This document shows positions 20,255 through 32,345 of a stretch of DNA of 64,000 nucleotides, in pieces. Numbering within the stretch: the first letter of the stretch is position 1; each line of letters begins with the position of its first letter. Location of the stretch: contig JAAOMT010000503.1 of the NCBI GenBank assembly GCA_016748015.1, forward strand, positions 657,303-721,302, read 5' to 3'. The position numbers were made by a program, and so were the translations under genes. Origin of the DNA: Geosiphon pyriformis (taxonomy: Eukaryota; Glomeromycota; Glomeromycetes; Archaeosporales; Geosiphonaceae). The notes beneath the pieces are model-generated. The model saw nothing but the letters and a program-made list of their open reading frames with translations. It did not search any database and had not been told where the DNA came from.

Positions 20255-22339
20255 TTAGTTAGGTATTTCAATTTTCACGTCAATTTGGGCCTCGCGTGCA
20301 AGTTTAACGATCTGCGATATTTGAACGGATTTTTTTGCCGCATCATCCAGATCGTCACATGAAATTATACGAAGTCCAGATTCTTGAATAAGCCTTTTTG
20401 CAGCTGTAACCTCAGTACCTAAAAAAAATATGTCTTTAAGGATAGATCTAGTTTTGGTGATAAAAATTTTACTTGCCATACCTTGTAATCGTACAATCAC
20501 AGGCAAGTTTAAATTTAGTTCGGACGTAGCTTGAATTACCCCTTTGGCGATTATATCACAGCGCATAATACCACCAAAAATGTTTACTAATATTGCTGTC
20601 ACGTGTGGATCCGATGATATGATTTTAAAAGCTTCAGTGACTTGTTCGGCAGTAGCACCACCACCAACGTCCAAAAAATTAGCGGGTTCTCCGCCATGAA
20701 GTTTGATAATATCCATAGTCGACATGGCTAATCCGGCACCGTTAACTGTAAAAACCAGTTGAAACGAATAATAATAATAAATACCAAGTTAAAAAAGACT
20801 CATTCCGCGACCAAACTCACCTAGGCATCCGATTTGACCTTCTAAACCAATATAATTTAAGTTATACTTTGCCGCCTCAACTTCACGGGGGTCTTCTTGA
20901 GAAGTGTCTCTCAATGCAAATATGTCCTTCTGGCGAAAATACGCATTATCATCGAAATTAATTTTCGCATCCATGGCAAGAACTAAATGAAGGCATCCAC
21001 AAAAATTTGAGAATCGAATTGTAAAATACGAAGCTAACGGTATCTGCCGAACATCATATCTTTACCTTCATTTTCTACAGATTCAGCAAGAGGGTTGATT
21101 TCCACTTGAGTAGCATCTTTTTCTATAAACAGTTTATAGAGCTTGAGAAACAAATCAGCTGCCTATATGAGAGTTATGTGACTATTTGCGTTAGTTAGAA
21201 AAAACATAAATGAAGTACATATCATGTTTCAAGGTCTTTCAAATAGCTATTCATATTGAACTCTAAGCGATATTTAAAATAAAAGCTTTCCCAGATTACT
21301 TACATCGTCAGTAACTCTTGGAGAAAGACCTAATTTATCAGCCAATGCCTTTGCATCCTCTACGGTTAAACCGATATCGATGTCAATTGGTAATTTAATA
21401 ATAGCATCCGGATCCTCAGCGGCCACAGTTTCAATGTCAACACCACCTTGAGACGAGGCCACTATAACAGGCCCTTGAGACGTTCTATCTTGTAAAATAG
21501 CAAAATAATACTCGTGACGAAGGAACTTGCGCTCAGCGATAAAAACCTGGTAATTAAATCGAATATCAAAGAAATAGTGGTGAGTAATTTAATTCAAAGA
21601 TAAAATTAAATGCAAATCTGAAATTCGCATTACCGCATTACAAATTTTCCCCGCAGGACCAGTTTGCTTGGTTATAAGTTTATATCCTAGCATTTGTTCT
21701 GCAAATTTCTTTGATTCGGCGGGTCTGAAGGTTATATTGAATCAATATATATCCTAAGCATCAAACCCTGACTAGGAAATATATAAATATTCTTACGAAG
21801 AGACCGTTTTGACACCACCCTTGAGGCCACTGTCGAATACACCTTTGCCACGTCCCCCAGCAAGAACTTGGGCCTTGATAACAGCGTCTTCTTTACCTAA
21901 TACCGGTCATAGCATTCCAAAATTTTTGATCAAAAACACCATCGATTGGCCGGTTGGTTCAAAGAACTAGATATTCCAATGCTAGCAAGTCATGACTTTT
22001 TTTGCAAAGATTAATTAAAATTTAGGAAAATGAAAAGTTCTCTTCCACTCACCAAGTTTTTGTGTAACTTCATAAGCTTCTTGGGGTGTCCTAGCAACAC
22101 TTCCTTTAGGTATGTTTACGCCATACCTTTTCAGTAAATCCATGGAGAGATATTCGTGAATCGCCAGAAATCGTTTTTGTTGCCCCTTACGGAGCTGATG
22201 TTAGTTTCGTGCAAAAAAAAAGTTTTCTCAATAAATTCTCATTAGGTAAATAAACGGTAAATCGACAGATAATTAAAGAGAGTAATACCATTGAGACTCG
22301 GCTCACATTTATTTTATTGAGTCTTAAAGAGCGAAACAT
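20255..22339 (-). CDS. LSC2: Succinyl-CoA ligase beta subunit, mitochondrial
   Basis: TCA-cycle enzyme subunit that, with the alpha subunit, converts succinyl-CoA and ADP (or GDP) plus phosphate to succinate, CoA and ATP (or GTP) in the mitochondrial matrix. Nine exons join to 437 residues, the usual family length: 22339-22289, 22194-22053, 21896-21797, 21724-21634, 21546-21304, 21162-21066, 20982-20821, 20745-20482, 20418-20255. The start [14 protein letters not shown] is a basic presequence, followed by [12 protein letters not shown]-grasp blocks: [12 protein letters not shown] (nucleotide binding), VEVNPLAES (metal binding) and [13 protein letters not shown]. The CoA-ligase C-terminal block has [14 protein letters not shown] and [13 protein letters not shown]. 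The 27-base duplex of nucleotide specificity (ADP or GDP) cannot be decided by eye. Exon 1 is assigned from a good presequence and GTATTA/CATCAG splice sites. Tail-to-tail with uL30m, with one base between stops. Confidence 0.93.
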
Positions 22340-22890
22340 ATTTATTAGTCGAGACTCGAGAAATGAGAATGTGGACAATCACTAATCAGCCGAAATTTTG
22401 GACATTGAAAATATTTGACCAATGATTGTTTAATTAATTTGGTAATTAACTTTTAATGATATTAAATAATGATAATATTAATAATAATAATAATAATAAT
22501 ATCAAAGCCATTTTTTAGAATTATAAATTTTTAAGTTTGAGCTTTAATTATATGTTCTTGAGTTTTTATAATTATAAATAAATAATTAATTAATTAATTA
22601 GATGTCAATTTTTTTTTAAATACATATTAATATTTATTTGTTTTTACCTTAAAAATTTATAAAAATATTTTCAATATTACAATATTACAATATTTAATTT
22701 GTAAATTTAAAATCATTGAAATTAGATATGATAAAAATTAAAATTATTTTATATTTTTAATAAATAAATTAAAAAAACATAGGTTTAATTATTTTGTTAA
22801 AATATTAAATAAAATTATATGTTACATTTATATACAATTTATAAATAATTAAATTTTTTTATGCTTATTTAATTTTGTTATAAATACTTA

Positions 22891-22932
<42 letters not shown>

Positions 22933-23700
22933 AAAATAAAAATGTCATATACAAAATTAAAAATAAAAAGAATAATTTTTATTAATAATATACATACGTA
23001 TTTAATAAAGAATGCTATAGAAATTTCTTTACCATTAATGATTTTTTCATGTTTATCGATTACAAATTAACTTTATCTTGACCACTCTTTTATAACCCAA
23101 ACTCGCTAAACGACCTGTCGATGATTTAAATTACATAGTGTTCTTTTTAAAAAATAACAATATGGCTTTATAAACAAAACAAATCACCGGTTAAATTGGG
23201 TAATTTCACTTCAGATGTATAAAATTTCTACAAACGAGTATATTTAAGTGAATTATAAATCAAAAAATTAACGGGGTATCGAAATATTAATCTGCCTCTA
23301 ATTTTAGGGAAAGATGAATCTTTTATGAAAATTTCAAATTAATTTATTCCCCTGCAATGGGAAATATCCCATTCAGCTTTGTAATAAGGATAATCAGACC
23401 TTATGTGATTTTTTCCCATTGTAATTTTTTGGATGACCGCAAAGAGGGCGGGAAACGGGAAATCTATTTGGTCACGGCCCGAAATTTTTTATAACACACA
23501 TTGTCGATCCACCCGTCAACTTATTATAAAAAATTTTAAATTTTCCTTTGGCTGTGTGCTCCACCTTTAATTACTGAAAATAAAAATCTTAAAAATTTTT
23601 GGCTTTTTTATTTAATTCCATTGTCAAGCATTTCGCGTATGATGCAGTTTTTTTGATCGTTTTCACATTTGAAAAATATCTTAGTAAATTGATATCAGTT
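22340..23700. other. Divergent intergenic region, A+T-rich with AAT microsatellites
   Basis: Lies between the divergent starts of LSC2 and the MBOAT gene. 22440-23000 is strongly A+T-rich with AAT runs at about 22474-22500 and 22891-22929. 23040-23700 is more balanced and probably holds the promoter and 5' UTR of the acyltransferase gene. No coding frame called. Confidence 0.5.
22891..22929. repeat. (AAT)n microsatellite
   Basis: About thirteen uninterrupted AAT units. A shorter run lies near 22474-22500. Such runs also end the LINE at 5547-5565, so these could be tails of LINE copies whose bodies are no longer recognisable, or simple slippage repeats. Confidence 0.8.
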
Positions 23701-25615
23701 ATGGTGGCGGAAGTAAAGTCTAAGCAGGTTTATAATGAACCCTAATTTTTTTTGAATTCTTTTTTATTAAAAGCCATCACTATAGTAAACCTTTTTTTAT
23801 CAACCCATTTTTTCCATGATTGCTTATTGAAGGTCGACAATGTTTCATCATTGTCAGAGACAAAGTCCCTGACTAGTCAAGCTTACTCCATAAAGACTAC
23901 AACCACAATCACTGCCACCATCAAAACCACTGCTAAAGGTTTTACTAACGACGATCTGACTGCCCTCTCAAAGTCTCTTAACCAACGTCACATCAACTTT
24001 AAACCCCGTGGATCACATTTTGACCGTGAGACCATGGATCAAGAGCAGTCAACCTTTCGGGGTTTTTTTACTTTATTTTGGATCGCTATGGGTTTTTATA
24101 TTATTCAGACAGTGGTCCACAATTTAGAAAGCGCCGGCACCCTTTTCGATTTGTCATTTGCAAAACTTTTTTCGTCTGATGCTATTGTACTGATTTTGAG
24201 CGACGCTTGTATGGTTGGTGCTACATTTTTTGATGTTTTATTACAAAAAGTGGTTGCACGCGGCTGGATAAAATGGAGATACACCGGAATGATTCTTCAG
24301 CATGTGTTTCAGATTTCTTTTCTTTTCATATCCGTATGTTGGACTTTTTACAGGTAAGATTATCATATCGTGAATTCAAACCAAAGAGTTGAAATTTATT
24401 CAATCATAGAAATTAACTTTCACGCTTTTCATTTAGAGGATGGCCTTGGGTACAATCTGGGTTCTTTGTACTGCATACTATTTCCATGTTGATGAAAATT
24501 CATTCATACGCCTTTTATAATGGTGATCTATCTTCATTGGCACTTCGTGTTTCAAACCTAAAGGAAGAATACAACCAAATTATAGGTAGAAATAAAAAGT
24601 CAGATAGTGAACCGACCTCAATCGGCAATGACGATTCAAAAAAAAGTGCAGAGGTGACGCGAAACGTCGCAGATTTGCGCCAGGAGATTCAAGACATTGA
24701 AAACTGTTTAATAAGTACATCTGGGAAAATATCTTATCCCGATAATCTCAGCTTTACAAAATTTGCCGACTATTTATTCATTCCGACATTAGTTTACGAA
24801 TTCGAATACCCAAGGACAACAAAGTACTTTATGGTTTCTTTATTATTTACATCAAATTAATTACTACAAAGTCTTTACCTTAATACTTTTGTTTATCCAA
24901 AAATAGAATTCGCCCATGGTACGTTTTTGAAAAGGCACTGGCAACTTTGGGCACCTTCTTCCTTCTTTATGTTAATACAGAAACCTACATTATTCCGGTG
25001 ATTCCGCGTGCGACCGAATCTTTCGCAAAAGCATTTTTTCAAATGTCCCTTCCGTTTATGGTCAATTATTTGCTTATTTTCTACATTATTTTCGAGTGTA
25101 TCTGTAACTTATTTGCTGAGCTAAGTTGGTAAGTAATTTATTTTCAACATTTTTAATGTATTGCTAAAATTAAATCATAATCTTGATTCAATCTTGTTCA
25201 ACTATGTTTGTCTTCTAGCTTCGCTGATCGTAATTTTTACGACGATTGGTGGAACAGCGCGACTTTTGATGAATACGCACGAAAATGGAACAAACCCGTA
25301 CATCATTTCCTGCTCCGACATGTTTACCAGTCCTCAATTCAATCCTATAAACTGTCCAAACGTGACGCAAGTTTCATGACCTTTTTCTTATCATCGCTAG
25401 TTCACGAGCTTGTTATGATCGTGGTGGCAAGGAAGATTCGAATGTATTTGTTCTTTTTACAAATGCTTCAATTGCCGTTGATTTGGATAGGACAAATGCC
25501 TGCGATTAAGCAACGAAAATGGTTGGGAAATGCTTTCTTTTGGTTTGGAATGTTTTCAGGGCCACCGCTTTTGGGTATCTTGTACTGTTGTGAAATCAAT
25601 GTCCCTTTATATTAG
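23701..25615 (+). CDS. MBOAT-family sterol O-acyltransferase / diacylglycerol acyltransferase (ARE/DGAT1 type)
   Basis: Endoplasmic-reticulum membrane enzyme that esterifies a sterol or diacylglycerol with fatty acyl-CoA for storage in lipid droplets. Five exons join to 517 residues: 23701-23727, 23833-24353, 24437-24823, 24907-25128, 25219-25615. Exon 1 encodes only MVAEVKSKQ; without removing the first intron the frame stops after five more codons. Multiple hydrophobic segments occur from about residue 85 on. The signature FYDDWWN is at 392-398, followed by FDEYARKWNKPVH; the active-site His is H448 in SSLVHELVM. PRTTKIRPWYVFEK matches the conserved loop of the ACAT/DGAT1 branch. A Thr-rich N-terminal region and a Glu/Ser-rich insertion (about residues 220-270) are cytosolic. 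ARE1/ARE2 versus DGAT1 is not settled by eye. Confidence 0.88.
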
Positions 25616-25876
25616 AATGATCCTTACGATTTACCTTTTGAAAGATTGATTATTGCTTCTATTAATAATGACCTTTTTGGTTTATTCAGACTATATTTCA
25701 TATAGATTACCATTGTAATTTTATCGTTGATCGGTTTCTTGCATCTACCATTTTTATCGTTAATTCGTACGTATTCTCACCAAGCAACAAATTTGTATAT
25801 ATGTTGTAGTTTTTTATAAATTAATTGTTTTTTGGATGAAATTTTTACATAGACAACAAAATAGAAATAAAATAAT

Positions 25877-28800
25877 CTATGTGTATCGGGTAAAATCTAT
25901 CAAAGATTCAAATCTAAGCATACTGCTTTGAGTCTGATTTTGTTCTTCATTCTTATTATTTGATTGTTTTTCCCCTGGAGCAAAAGCAGAAGTCCCGAGA
26001 CTAGTAGGGACTGATGTAACACTGGTCATTCCAGATCCAGACATGTTGGGAATACTGGAAGCAGTATTACTGTTTGGCGTAGTTCCAATGGAAGAGAATG
26101 GCCCAGGAGGCGTGTTCGAGGCTAAGACACGTTCTTTCAATCGTTTAATCTGTTTTAGACGCTCACGCCAATTAGATACGTATTCCAGCCCACGCGAATC
26201 ACCACTTTGCAGAAAAACTTGCGCAAAAATGTTGGAATGCAATGCAATGTTTCTTACGAAGGCAGGCAAAGCAGCCAGCGAGATCATCTTAAATTCAGTG
26301 ATTGGCCCCGTCTCTGGCATATCTTTTCTACATTGCATGACTACTTTAAAAAATATGTTGTGGTCTGAGTTATTCACTGGTTCTCTATTCTGAGAAAATT
26401 GCAATGATCTCGAAAGATCTGAGTGAGGAGATATCACAATATTGATGAAATTGAATTGTGCTGGAACAGTATCAAATGCGTATTCTTGCCCAGAATCATT
26501 ATAAACGATTCTCACAAAGTCATTGCCAATATGCCTTTTTTTCCCATTGCATTGTGGATCCGTTTTCAAATTTGTAGGCATGAGTGTGGCACAATGAAAT
26601 ATCACCTGAATTATATCATCTTTCCAATAATAAGCGTATTCACCGTCTAAATCCATCTGCGTGTCTAACCCACCAGTATAAATATCTTTGTTGTTTTTGA
26701 GTCGAAATAATTCACCCAAATTATTCAAGAATTTGATGTATTCGGGCGATCCATGAATATTGGCCAATATTTCTGATTCCTTGGTTTGATTCTTTGCTAC
26801 ATAAAGTATACCCACTTTGTGAAAATCAACAACGGCAGTACGATCTAGCACATCCAACGCTCTCCTCGTGGAATCATCATCTGGAAGAGGTTTTGGTCCA
26901 TCCTTGGAGATTATGTCAGGATAAGGGGAAAGTTGTAAAAATAAGAAGCTTGGATCGACATGAGGATCATCTTTTCGGTAAACAAGTTTCTCTGACGATG
27001 TAACTGGATCTACGAGAATCTCATCCAATATATGCCGCTTTTGTTCAGAAAATACAAAAGATTTTTCATCTATAGCGTCCAATGAAACGGATTCTTCAGA
27101 AGACAAGCCCGTCATTTTACTATTAATGGACAGTGAATCCTCTTTGTCCATAGTTGTTAAATGAATAGTATCTTTTTCGTCAGTAACTAAATTATTAATT
27201 AATGATCCTTTTTCATTCATTGAATCATCAGTATTTGAAATTTTAATAATATCCTGAGAATCAGGGTCATAATGCGCCATCAACATGGCGGGGAGAGTTA
27301 CAAAGTCTTTATCATCAAATTTGCTTCGATTTTCAAGCTTACAAAGAAGTCCTATTGTACCCGATGGACGACGGATAATAATCTCAGCCCACCCAAGTGA
27401 TTTAAACGTACGCATTGTGAGAAACTCGTTTCCTTGTACCCAAGTACGTGACATGACCTTATCTTTACCTCGTTCCAATAAAACTTCGTTGATGAATGAA
27501 TTTTCTGGTTTAGGATCACAGTTTGCATATGAATATCGAGCAAGCATGTCAAAACATGTCTCTGTTTGCTCATCTACTTGCTGTGAACCTTCATTTGCGA
27601 GCAAAAGATTACGAATAATGTATGGAACATATTTACGACGTTCCGGTAACCTGATCGAAGTGAACCATACGTATATCACGTGATACGCCATAATTCGTTC
27701 ATATTGTACCAAAGCATTAATACTTTGGCGGTTCGAGGAGCCGCCAACCTGACTACTTGAAGAAGTAAAAGTATTTCCTGTTGCAGATCCAAGGGAATTA
27801 ATAGGAGCAGCAGAAAGAGCTTTACTGTATTGTATATATTGCATAGCAATTCCAAATACACGTTTAAAATCGGCTTCAGTAAAGTTGACGTACAAATCTG
27901 GGAGACGCGCCAGTGAACACAAAAATTCTAAAATGTGTACACTAATTGTAGCAGTTGTTATAATCTGTGATAACTTGGCAAGGGTATCTGCTAGCCATTT
28001 CGTCATTGAAAGAGGCAACTCATAGCAACATACATTCAAAGCATGAATGCACGATTTTGCGGCAAGTGGCCATTTTTGCAACCCCAAATGAAACGCTAAA
28101 ACAAGCTCGTCTCTTTCTGTCTTTTTAAATATATTACAATAGCTTATCAGAACTGTCAAAGTTTGATAGGCTACAACATAAATATCCACTTTTTTGATAT
28201 CTGAAGGATGAAGAACACTTTCGGCCAGGCGACTGTTCAAGATCCTATCACAAAGAGTTTGCCTTAGTTCCAAGATTTCACTATTTGCACCGCAGAATAA
28301 ATGTTTGTCACTTAATTGTAGGGGTAGATGACAAAGGATATAAGAATAAACTTCCCAATTGTTCTCATTCGAAAGAATGTCAATCAATACATTTAAATAC
28401 ATTGGGATTGAGAGGAGTATTGGATCCGATTTTTGATAATCAAAAGTAGTCGAGCCCAATTCTGATGTATCATTATCATGTAGTGTTGCTCTGACTTGAA
28501 CCTCTTCCAATTGAGATTTGTGTTGAAAAGAAACAACATAAGGGGTTGGACGGGAAGCTGTGATACGAAAACGAATATCCTCGGGAATCTGCCATAAAGG
28601 AGGTAAAATTGCTGCAAGTTCTTCATCTAAGCTTTTATTCCGATTATGAGATGAAGTTGTCGATTTGTTACTATCTTTACGATCGCTACCAGTTTGAGAA
28701 ACCTGTAAATCTTGTGGTGAAGCAGCTTTTCGATCTAAGATTACTGAAGCCAAATCTTTTATGCTAGATTTCTTTGCAAGTCGACGTTGTCCACTCGGTT

Positions 28801-31060
28801 TTGCTTGAACTTTCTCATTCACTGAACTAACATTACTGGCCATCGGGATTTTTTCGAATCCAGACTTATCTTCATCTCCTAGAAAGAAATTATCCCGATG
28901 AAAGACATGTGCACCATTCACATTACCCAAATTCTCAACAAAATAGACCCTATGATTATGATCAACACGCATTCTGAGCATTAATTGCAGTATCATAAGG
29001 CGAGATGTTATGGGAGTGGAAAAGTCGGCAAGGATATTCATTAATTGTGTATAAACTTCAATTATTTGTGTCGATGAATTGATTCCGAAAAGTGTATGCT
29101 GAAAAACATCAATCAGGCCAATCGTGGCCGATAATGATTTACAGTCACTTAAATGAGTATGTCGTTGGCCGAGGTGTGAAAAGCATTTACAGGAAGAAAC
29201 ACACTTCAACAGGATTTGTAACAATAATATAAACCATCGATCTGAAACTTCCTTGAGAACTTCTATAAGGAATCTCATGGCACTGGTTGATAGATCTATA
29301 TCAGTTTCCTGTGGCAATGTAGAAAACATCGGTATTATGGCTGCTTCTATCACTTGATCCTGATAAAAATCTTTGGTCGCTTGATAAACTTCCACGACTA
29401 AGGAAAGAGCCCTTGATCTTACTGTGAAGGCTATCTTAGAGTTATTGTAAAAGGAAGAGGTAATATAAGGGAGCATAACAAGCCAGTCAGGTGAAGAAGG
29501 ATAAAGGAGATGTTCTGTGTTATAATAGTCAAGAAGCATCAATATAGTGTTTTCAGATACAAAATCACGAATATTTTGTATAAGTAACATAAAGCGGGAG
29601 ATCGGTCCTTCAAAAGAGCCTGCGAGATATAAAGTTTGTATTTGAAATATTAATTTGCTAAAAGCTGATATCACTAAAGCGCTTTTTTCCCCATCAATAA
29701 TTTGATCCGAAGTGGCTAACATAATATACGTCTCATTCGCTGGTGCAGCCCTTTCTAAAACATGATGCTTTGTATTGTCCAAGATTTCAAGAAGAATTTC
29801 CCATTCAAGAAAACTAATATTTTTTTCATATTTCGTTATCAACTCGCAGATTTGGTTCAAGATTTCACAGTCTAATTCCTCCAAATTATAGGTTGTTGCC
29901 TTTCTCATTGCCGAAAGGATGGTAATATAACTCTGTGAGAAAGTGTCAACTTCTTCCTTTCCCCATAAAGAATAACCAAGAAACAATACAGAGCCACGTA
30001 GTAGTTTAAGAAAACCAGCATTTTCGGAATTTTCCAGATTAGAGCATAGTATCCTTATTCCGCTGAATGCACAATGACTTAGCAATAAATTGCGCATGAT
30101 ATGCCAAGTTTTTTGCGATACAGATTCAATATTCATGATATTGCAGAGAATTTCAATGTAAATATTGAGTGAAGAATTCGGAACATATCCATATCGAACC
30201 AATACATCACAAAAACTCAGGCAATATTCAATATCGGTTAAGTCGGCTGAAGGATGGTTGCATACATTTGCGATATCACCAACAAGACGGGATATATCAT
30301 GCTCTTCGAATTGAACGAAATTAAATTTTAAAATATTAGTTAGCAAGCTAATAATAGACTGCAATTTTGAAAGTTTGGAGAATTCCGTCTCGATCTCAGA
30401 TATAGCGGATAGTGAGGGATTATTATTGATTGATTTAGGTGCACCATAGGATAAAGATCCTTTTTTATCGTTCATCTCATGTATGTTCTGATTAATCCAG
30501 CCTGAGAGAAGTTTGCTAATGTTCTTTTCGAAAGATGAGATATCTCGGCCATCCCTAGAAAGCATTCTGAGTGCCTTAAATCTAATTCCAAAATCCTCTA
30601 GTATATCGTGGTTTTTAATGGTGTCGTAAAAAATTCCCCGCAGAAACCCCAGTTCATTATATTGTCCTTGAATACACGATATCATGAATTGAAATGCAAC
30701 ATTTCGTGCCTCTTGAGGCATATCCTGGTGGAGAAGATCTCTGATAGACACCCAAACTTCAATTACGTTTGAGAAAGTGTATTTCGTGACCACCTCGCAT
30801 AGTTGTTTTACGAGTTTTATACGCGTTGTAAGGGGGTAAGGACTTTTTAACTTAATAAGTAATTTCGCGTCAATAGGTCCATTTAAAGAGATTTCGGCAA
30901 GATCAAAGCTTTCTTCCAAAGAAATATCCTCAGTATAATTCTTATTTATCCCAAACACATTGAACAACATTCCGCGTTTTCCTTTATTATCTTGCTTCCC
31001 TGCCATAGATAAGATGGTCATTAATTTTCCTGTGAATCTTTCCCAATGATTGTCAATCAC
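25877..31060 (-). CDS. TSC2: Tuberin (TSC2) homologue, Rheb GTPase-activating protein, intronless
   Basis: Single 1727-residue frame, close to animal tuberin in length. With TSC1 it turns off Rheb and so restrains TOR signalling; the Rheb and TSC1 genes are not in the window. The N-terminal 900 residues are helical and hydrophobic-patterned, as in the HEAT-repeat part and tuberin domain. Residues about 760-830 are a Ser/Lys-rich linker with basic motifs (RRLAKKSSI, a likely AGC-kinase site). The GAP domain lies at about 1410-1640: VGILYVAKNQ, GGLDTQMDLDGEYAYYW, IIQVIFHCATLMPT and KKRHIGNDFVRIVYNDSG. The catalytic asparagine thumb corresponds to N1513 in HIGND. It ends with a Gln/Asn/Ser-rich tail. 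Converges with the MBOAT gene, with 261 bases between stops. The lack of introns contrasts with its neighbours. Confidence 0.94.
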   Translation of the reverse strand: MIDNHWERFTGKLMTILSMAGKQDNKGKRGMLFNVFGINKNYTEDISLEESFDLAEISLNGPIDAKLLIKLKSPYPLTTRIKLVKQLCEVVTKYTFSNVIEVWVSIRDLLHQDMPQEARNVAFQFMISCIQGQYNELGFLRGIFYDTIKNHDILEDFGIRFKALRMLSRDGRDISSFEKNISKLLSGWINQNIHEMNDKKGSLSYGAPKSINNNPSLSAISEIETEFSKLSKLQSIISLLTNILKFNFVQFEEHDISRLVGDIANVCNHPSADLTDIEYCLSFCDVLVRYGYVPNSSLNIYIEILCNIMNIESVSQKTWHIMRNLLLSHCAFSGIRILCSNLENSENAGFLKLLRGSVLFLGYSLWGKEEVDTFSQSYITILSAMRKATTYNLEELDCEILNQICELITKYEKNISFLEWEILLEILDNTKHHVLERAAPANETYIMLATSDQIIDGEKSALVISAFSKLIFQIQTLYLAGSFEGPISRFMLLIQNIRDFVSENTILMLLDYYNTEHLLYPSSPDWLVMLPYITSSFYNNSKIAFTVRSRALSLVVEVYQATKDFYQDQVIEAAIIPMFSTLPQETDIDLSTSAMRFLIEVLKEVSDRWFILLLQILLKCVSSCKCFSHLGQRHTHLSDCKSLSATIGLIDVFQHTLFGINSSTQIIEVYTQLMNILADFSTPITSRLMILQLMLRMRVDHNHRVYFVENLGNVNGAHVFHRDNFFLGDEDKSGFEKIPMASNVSSVNEKVQAKPSGQRRLAKKSSIKDLASVILDRKAASPQDLQVSQTGSDRKDSNKSTTSSHNRNKSLDEELAAILPPLWQIPEDIRFRITASRPTPYVVSFQHKSQLEEVQVRATLHDNDTSELGSTTFDYQKSDPILLSIPMYLNVLIDILSNENNWEVYSYILCHLPLQLSDKHLFCGANSEILELRQTLCDRILNSRLAESVLHPSDIKKVDIYVVAYQTLTVLISYCNIFKKTERDELVLAFHLGLQKWPLAAKSCIHALNVCCYELPLSMTKWLADTLAKLSQIITTATISVHILEFLCSLARLPDLYVNFTEADFKRVFGIAMQYIQYSKALSAAPINSLGSATGNTFTSSSSQVGGSSNRQSINALVQYERIMAYHVIYVWFTSIRLPERRKYVPYIIRNLLLANEGSQQVDEQTETCFDMLARYSYANCDPKPENSFINEVLLERGKDKVMSRTWVQGNEFLTMRTFKSLGWAEIIIRRPSGTIGLLCKLENRSKFDDKDFVTLPAMLMAHYDPDSQDIIKISNTDDSMNEKGSLINNLVTDEKDTIHLTTMDKEDSLSINSKMTGLSSEESVSLDAIDEKSFVFSEQKRHILDEILVDPVTSSEKLVYRKDDPHVDPSFLFLQLSPYPDIISKDGPKPLPDDDSTRRALDVLDRTAVVDFHKVGILYVAKNQTKESEILANIHGSPEYIKFLNNLGELFRLKNNKDIYTGGLDTQMDLDGEYAYYWKDDIIQVIFHCATLMPTNLKTDPQCNGKKRHIGNDFVRIVYNDSGQEYAFDTVPAQFNFINIVISPHSDLSRSLQFSQNREPVNNSDHNIFFKVVMQCRKDMPETGPITEFKMISLAALPAFVRNIALHSNIFAQVFLQSGDSRGLEYVSNWRERLKQIKRLKERVLASNTPPGPFSSIGTTPNSNTASSIPNMSGSGMTSVTSVPTSLGTSAFAPGEKQSNNKNEEQNQTQSSMLRFESLIDFTRYT

Positions 31061-32157
31061 TATTTGAATTGTATTTTTTCTTAAAGTTGTTTAAATTTAA
31101 ATTATTAAGCCAAATTTTCAAAATTGTAAAAATAATTGTAATAACAATAATTATTAAATATTGTTTTTTAAAATAAAATTATATACATATGTATAAATTT
31201 GAAATACATAAATTTTTATTTGATTTGTATTTTTTTTTACACTTTTACAAAGTGTAATTCTACAAATAAATACAGTTTATATGGTTTTAACATATAACCA
31301 GTTATTGTTATCTAAATAGGGTATTATAATATTTGGTGTTTTATATTATATTAGTATTTAAAAATTTTACTGAATTTCCTATTATGTTTTATTTATAAAT
31401 GTTTTTTATAATAAAAAAAAATATGGTAATGTTTTTTAAGTTAATAATATTTATAATTAATTATATTAATATTCTATTTTTTTTTTTATTTAATTATAAT
31501 TAATAAGATTTAATTTTGTTTTTTTGTTTTTTTGGTAAATTAATAAATATGTTGTTTTTTAATTATTATTATTAAAGACTTTTTATTAGACTATTATAAT
31601 ATTATATTATGTTTTTATTTTACTTTTGGTTTTTTATTAATTAATTAATAATTTTGCAAAAAAAAAATAAAAATTAATATTTTATTAATAATTATAATTA
31701 ACAGCTATTATTTTAAGTAGTAATTTTAAAAGTATTATGTAATTAATATCTGGTTTTAAATAAAAAAAATTGTTAAGTTTTTAAAAATAATATAATATTT
31801 AATTATTTTTAATTAAATCTAAATTTTTTTGATTTTAATTAAAAATTTTTTTTTAAACTAAAAATTACTTATATATATATATTTATTTAATTTTATAAAG
31901 TAATTTTTAAAAATTTATTATTTTTAATATTTTTATGTTTATTTATTATTGTTAATTATATTTTATTATTTTATACTATTTTGTATTATTTTATACTATT
32001 TTATATTGTTAATTATTTTATATTATTCTTTATTATTACATTTTTTCTGTAATTAATTGGTTTTTTATTTGAATAATACTATTTAAATTTAAATTAATAA
32101 ATTAATAAAAGCTTTTTTTTATTTTATTTATTTAATTAAATATAATTTAATTACTAT

Positions 32158-32345
32158 TTAATATATAGATACAAACTAAGTATTTTTAATTAAATATAAT
32201 TTATATACTTTTTATATATATTTAATTATTTGAACCAATCAAATTAATATTATATAATTGTATATATTATAATATTTTTACTTGTATCTAAAAAAAATAA
32301 CATAATTTACAAAACTTAAAATTAATTATAAAAGCTTTAATTATT
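32158..32345 (+). repeat. Diverged direct repeat, copy 1
   Basis: Shares the order TAATATATAGA, TTAAATATAATT, ATTTG-ACCAAT, AATATTATATA, ATCTAAAAA and AAATTTA-AAAA with 35458-35640. It is more A+T-rich than the other copy, as if further decayed. Confidence 0.5.

Noticed and set aside
23752-23832. Hydrophobic N-terminus (MNSFLLKAITIVNLF) for the acyltransferase
   Set aside because: This stretch is intron 1: it begins after GTTTAT, ends TTGAAG, and the better start is the ATG at 23701 in exon 1.
26043-30900. Plus-strand and other-frame ORFs across the TSC2 gene
   Set aside because: Shadows of the 1727-codon tuberin frame; composition and lack of motifs agree with that.
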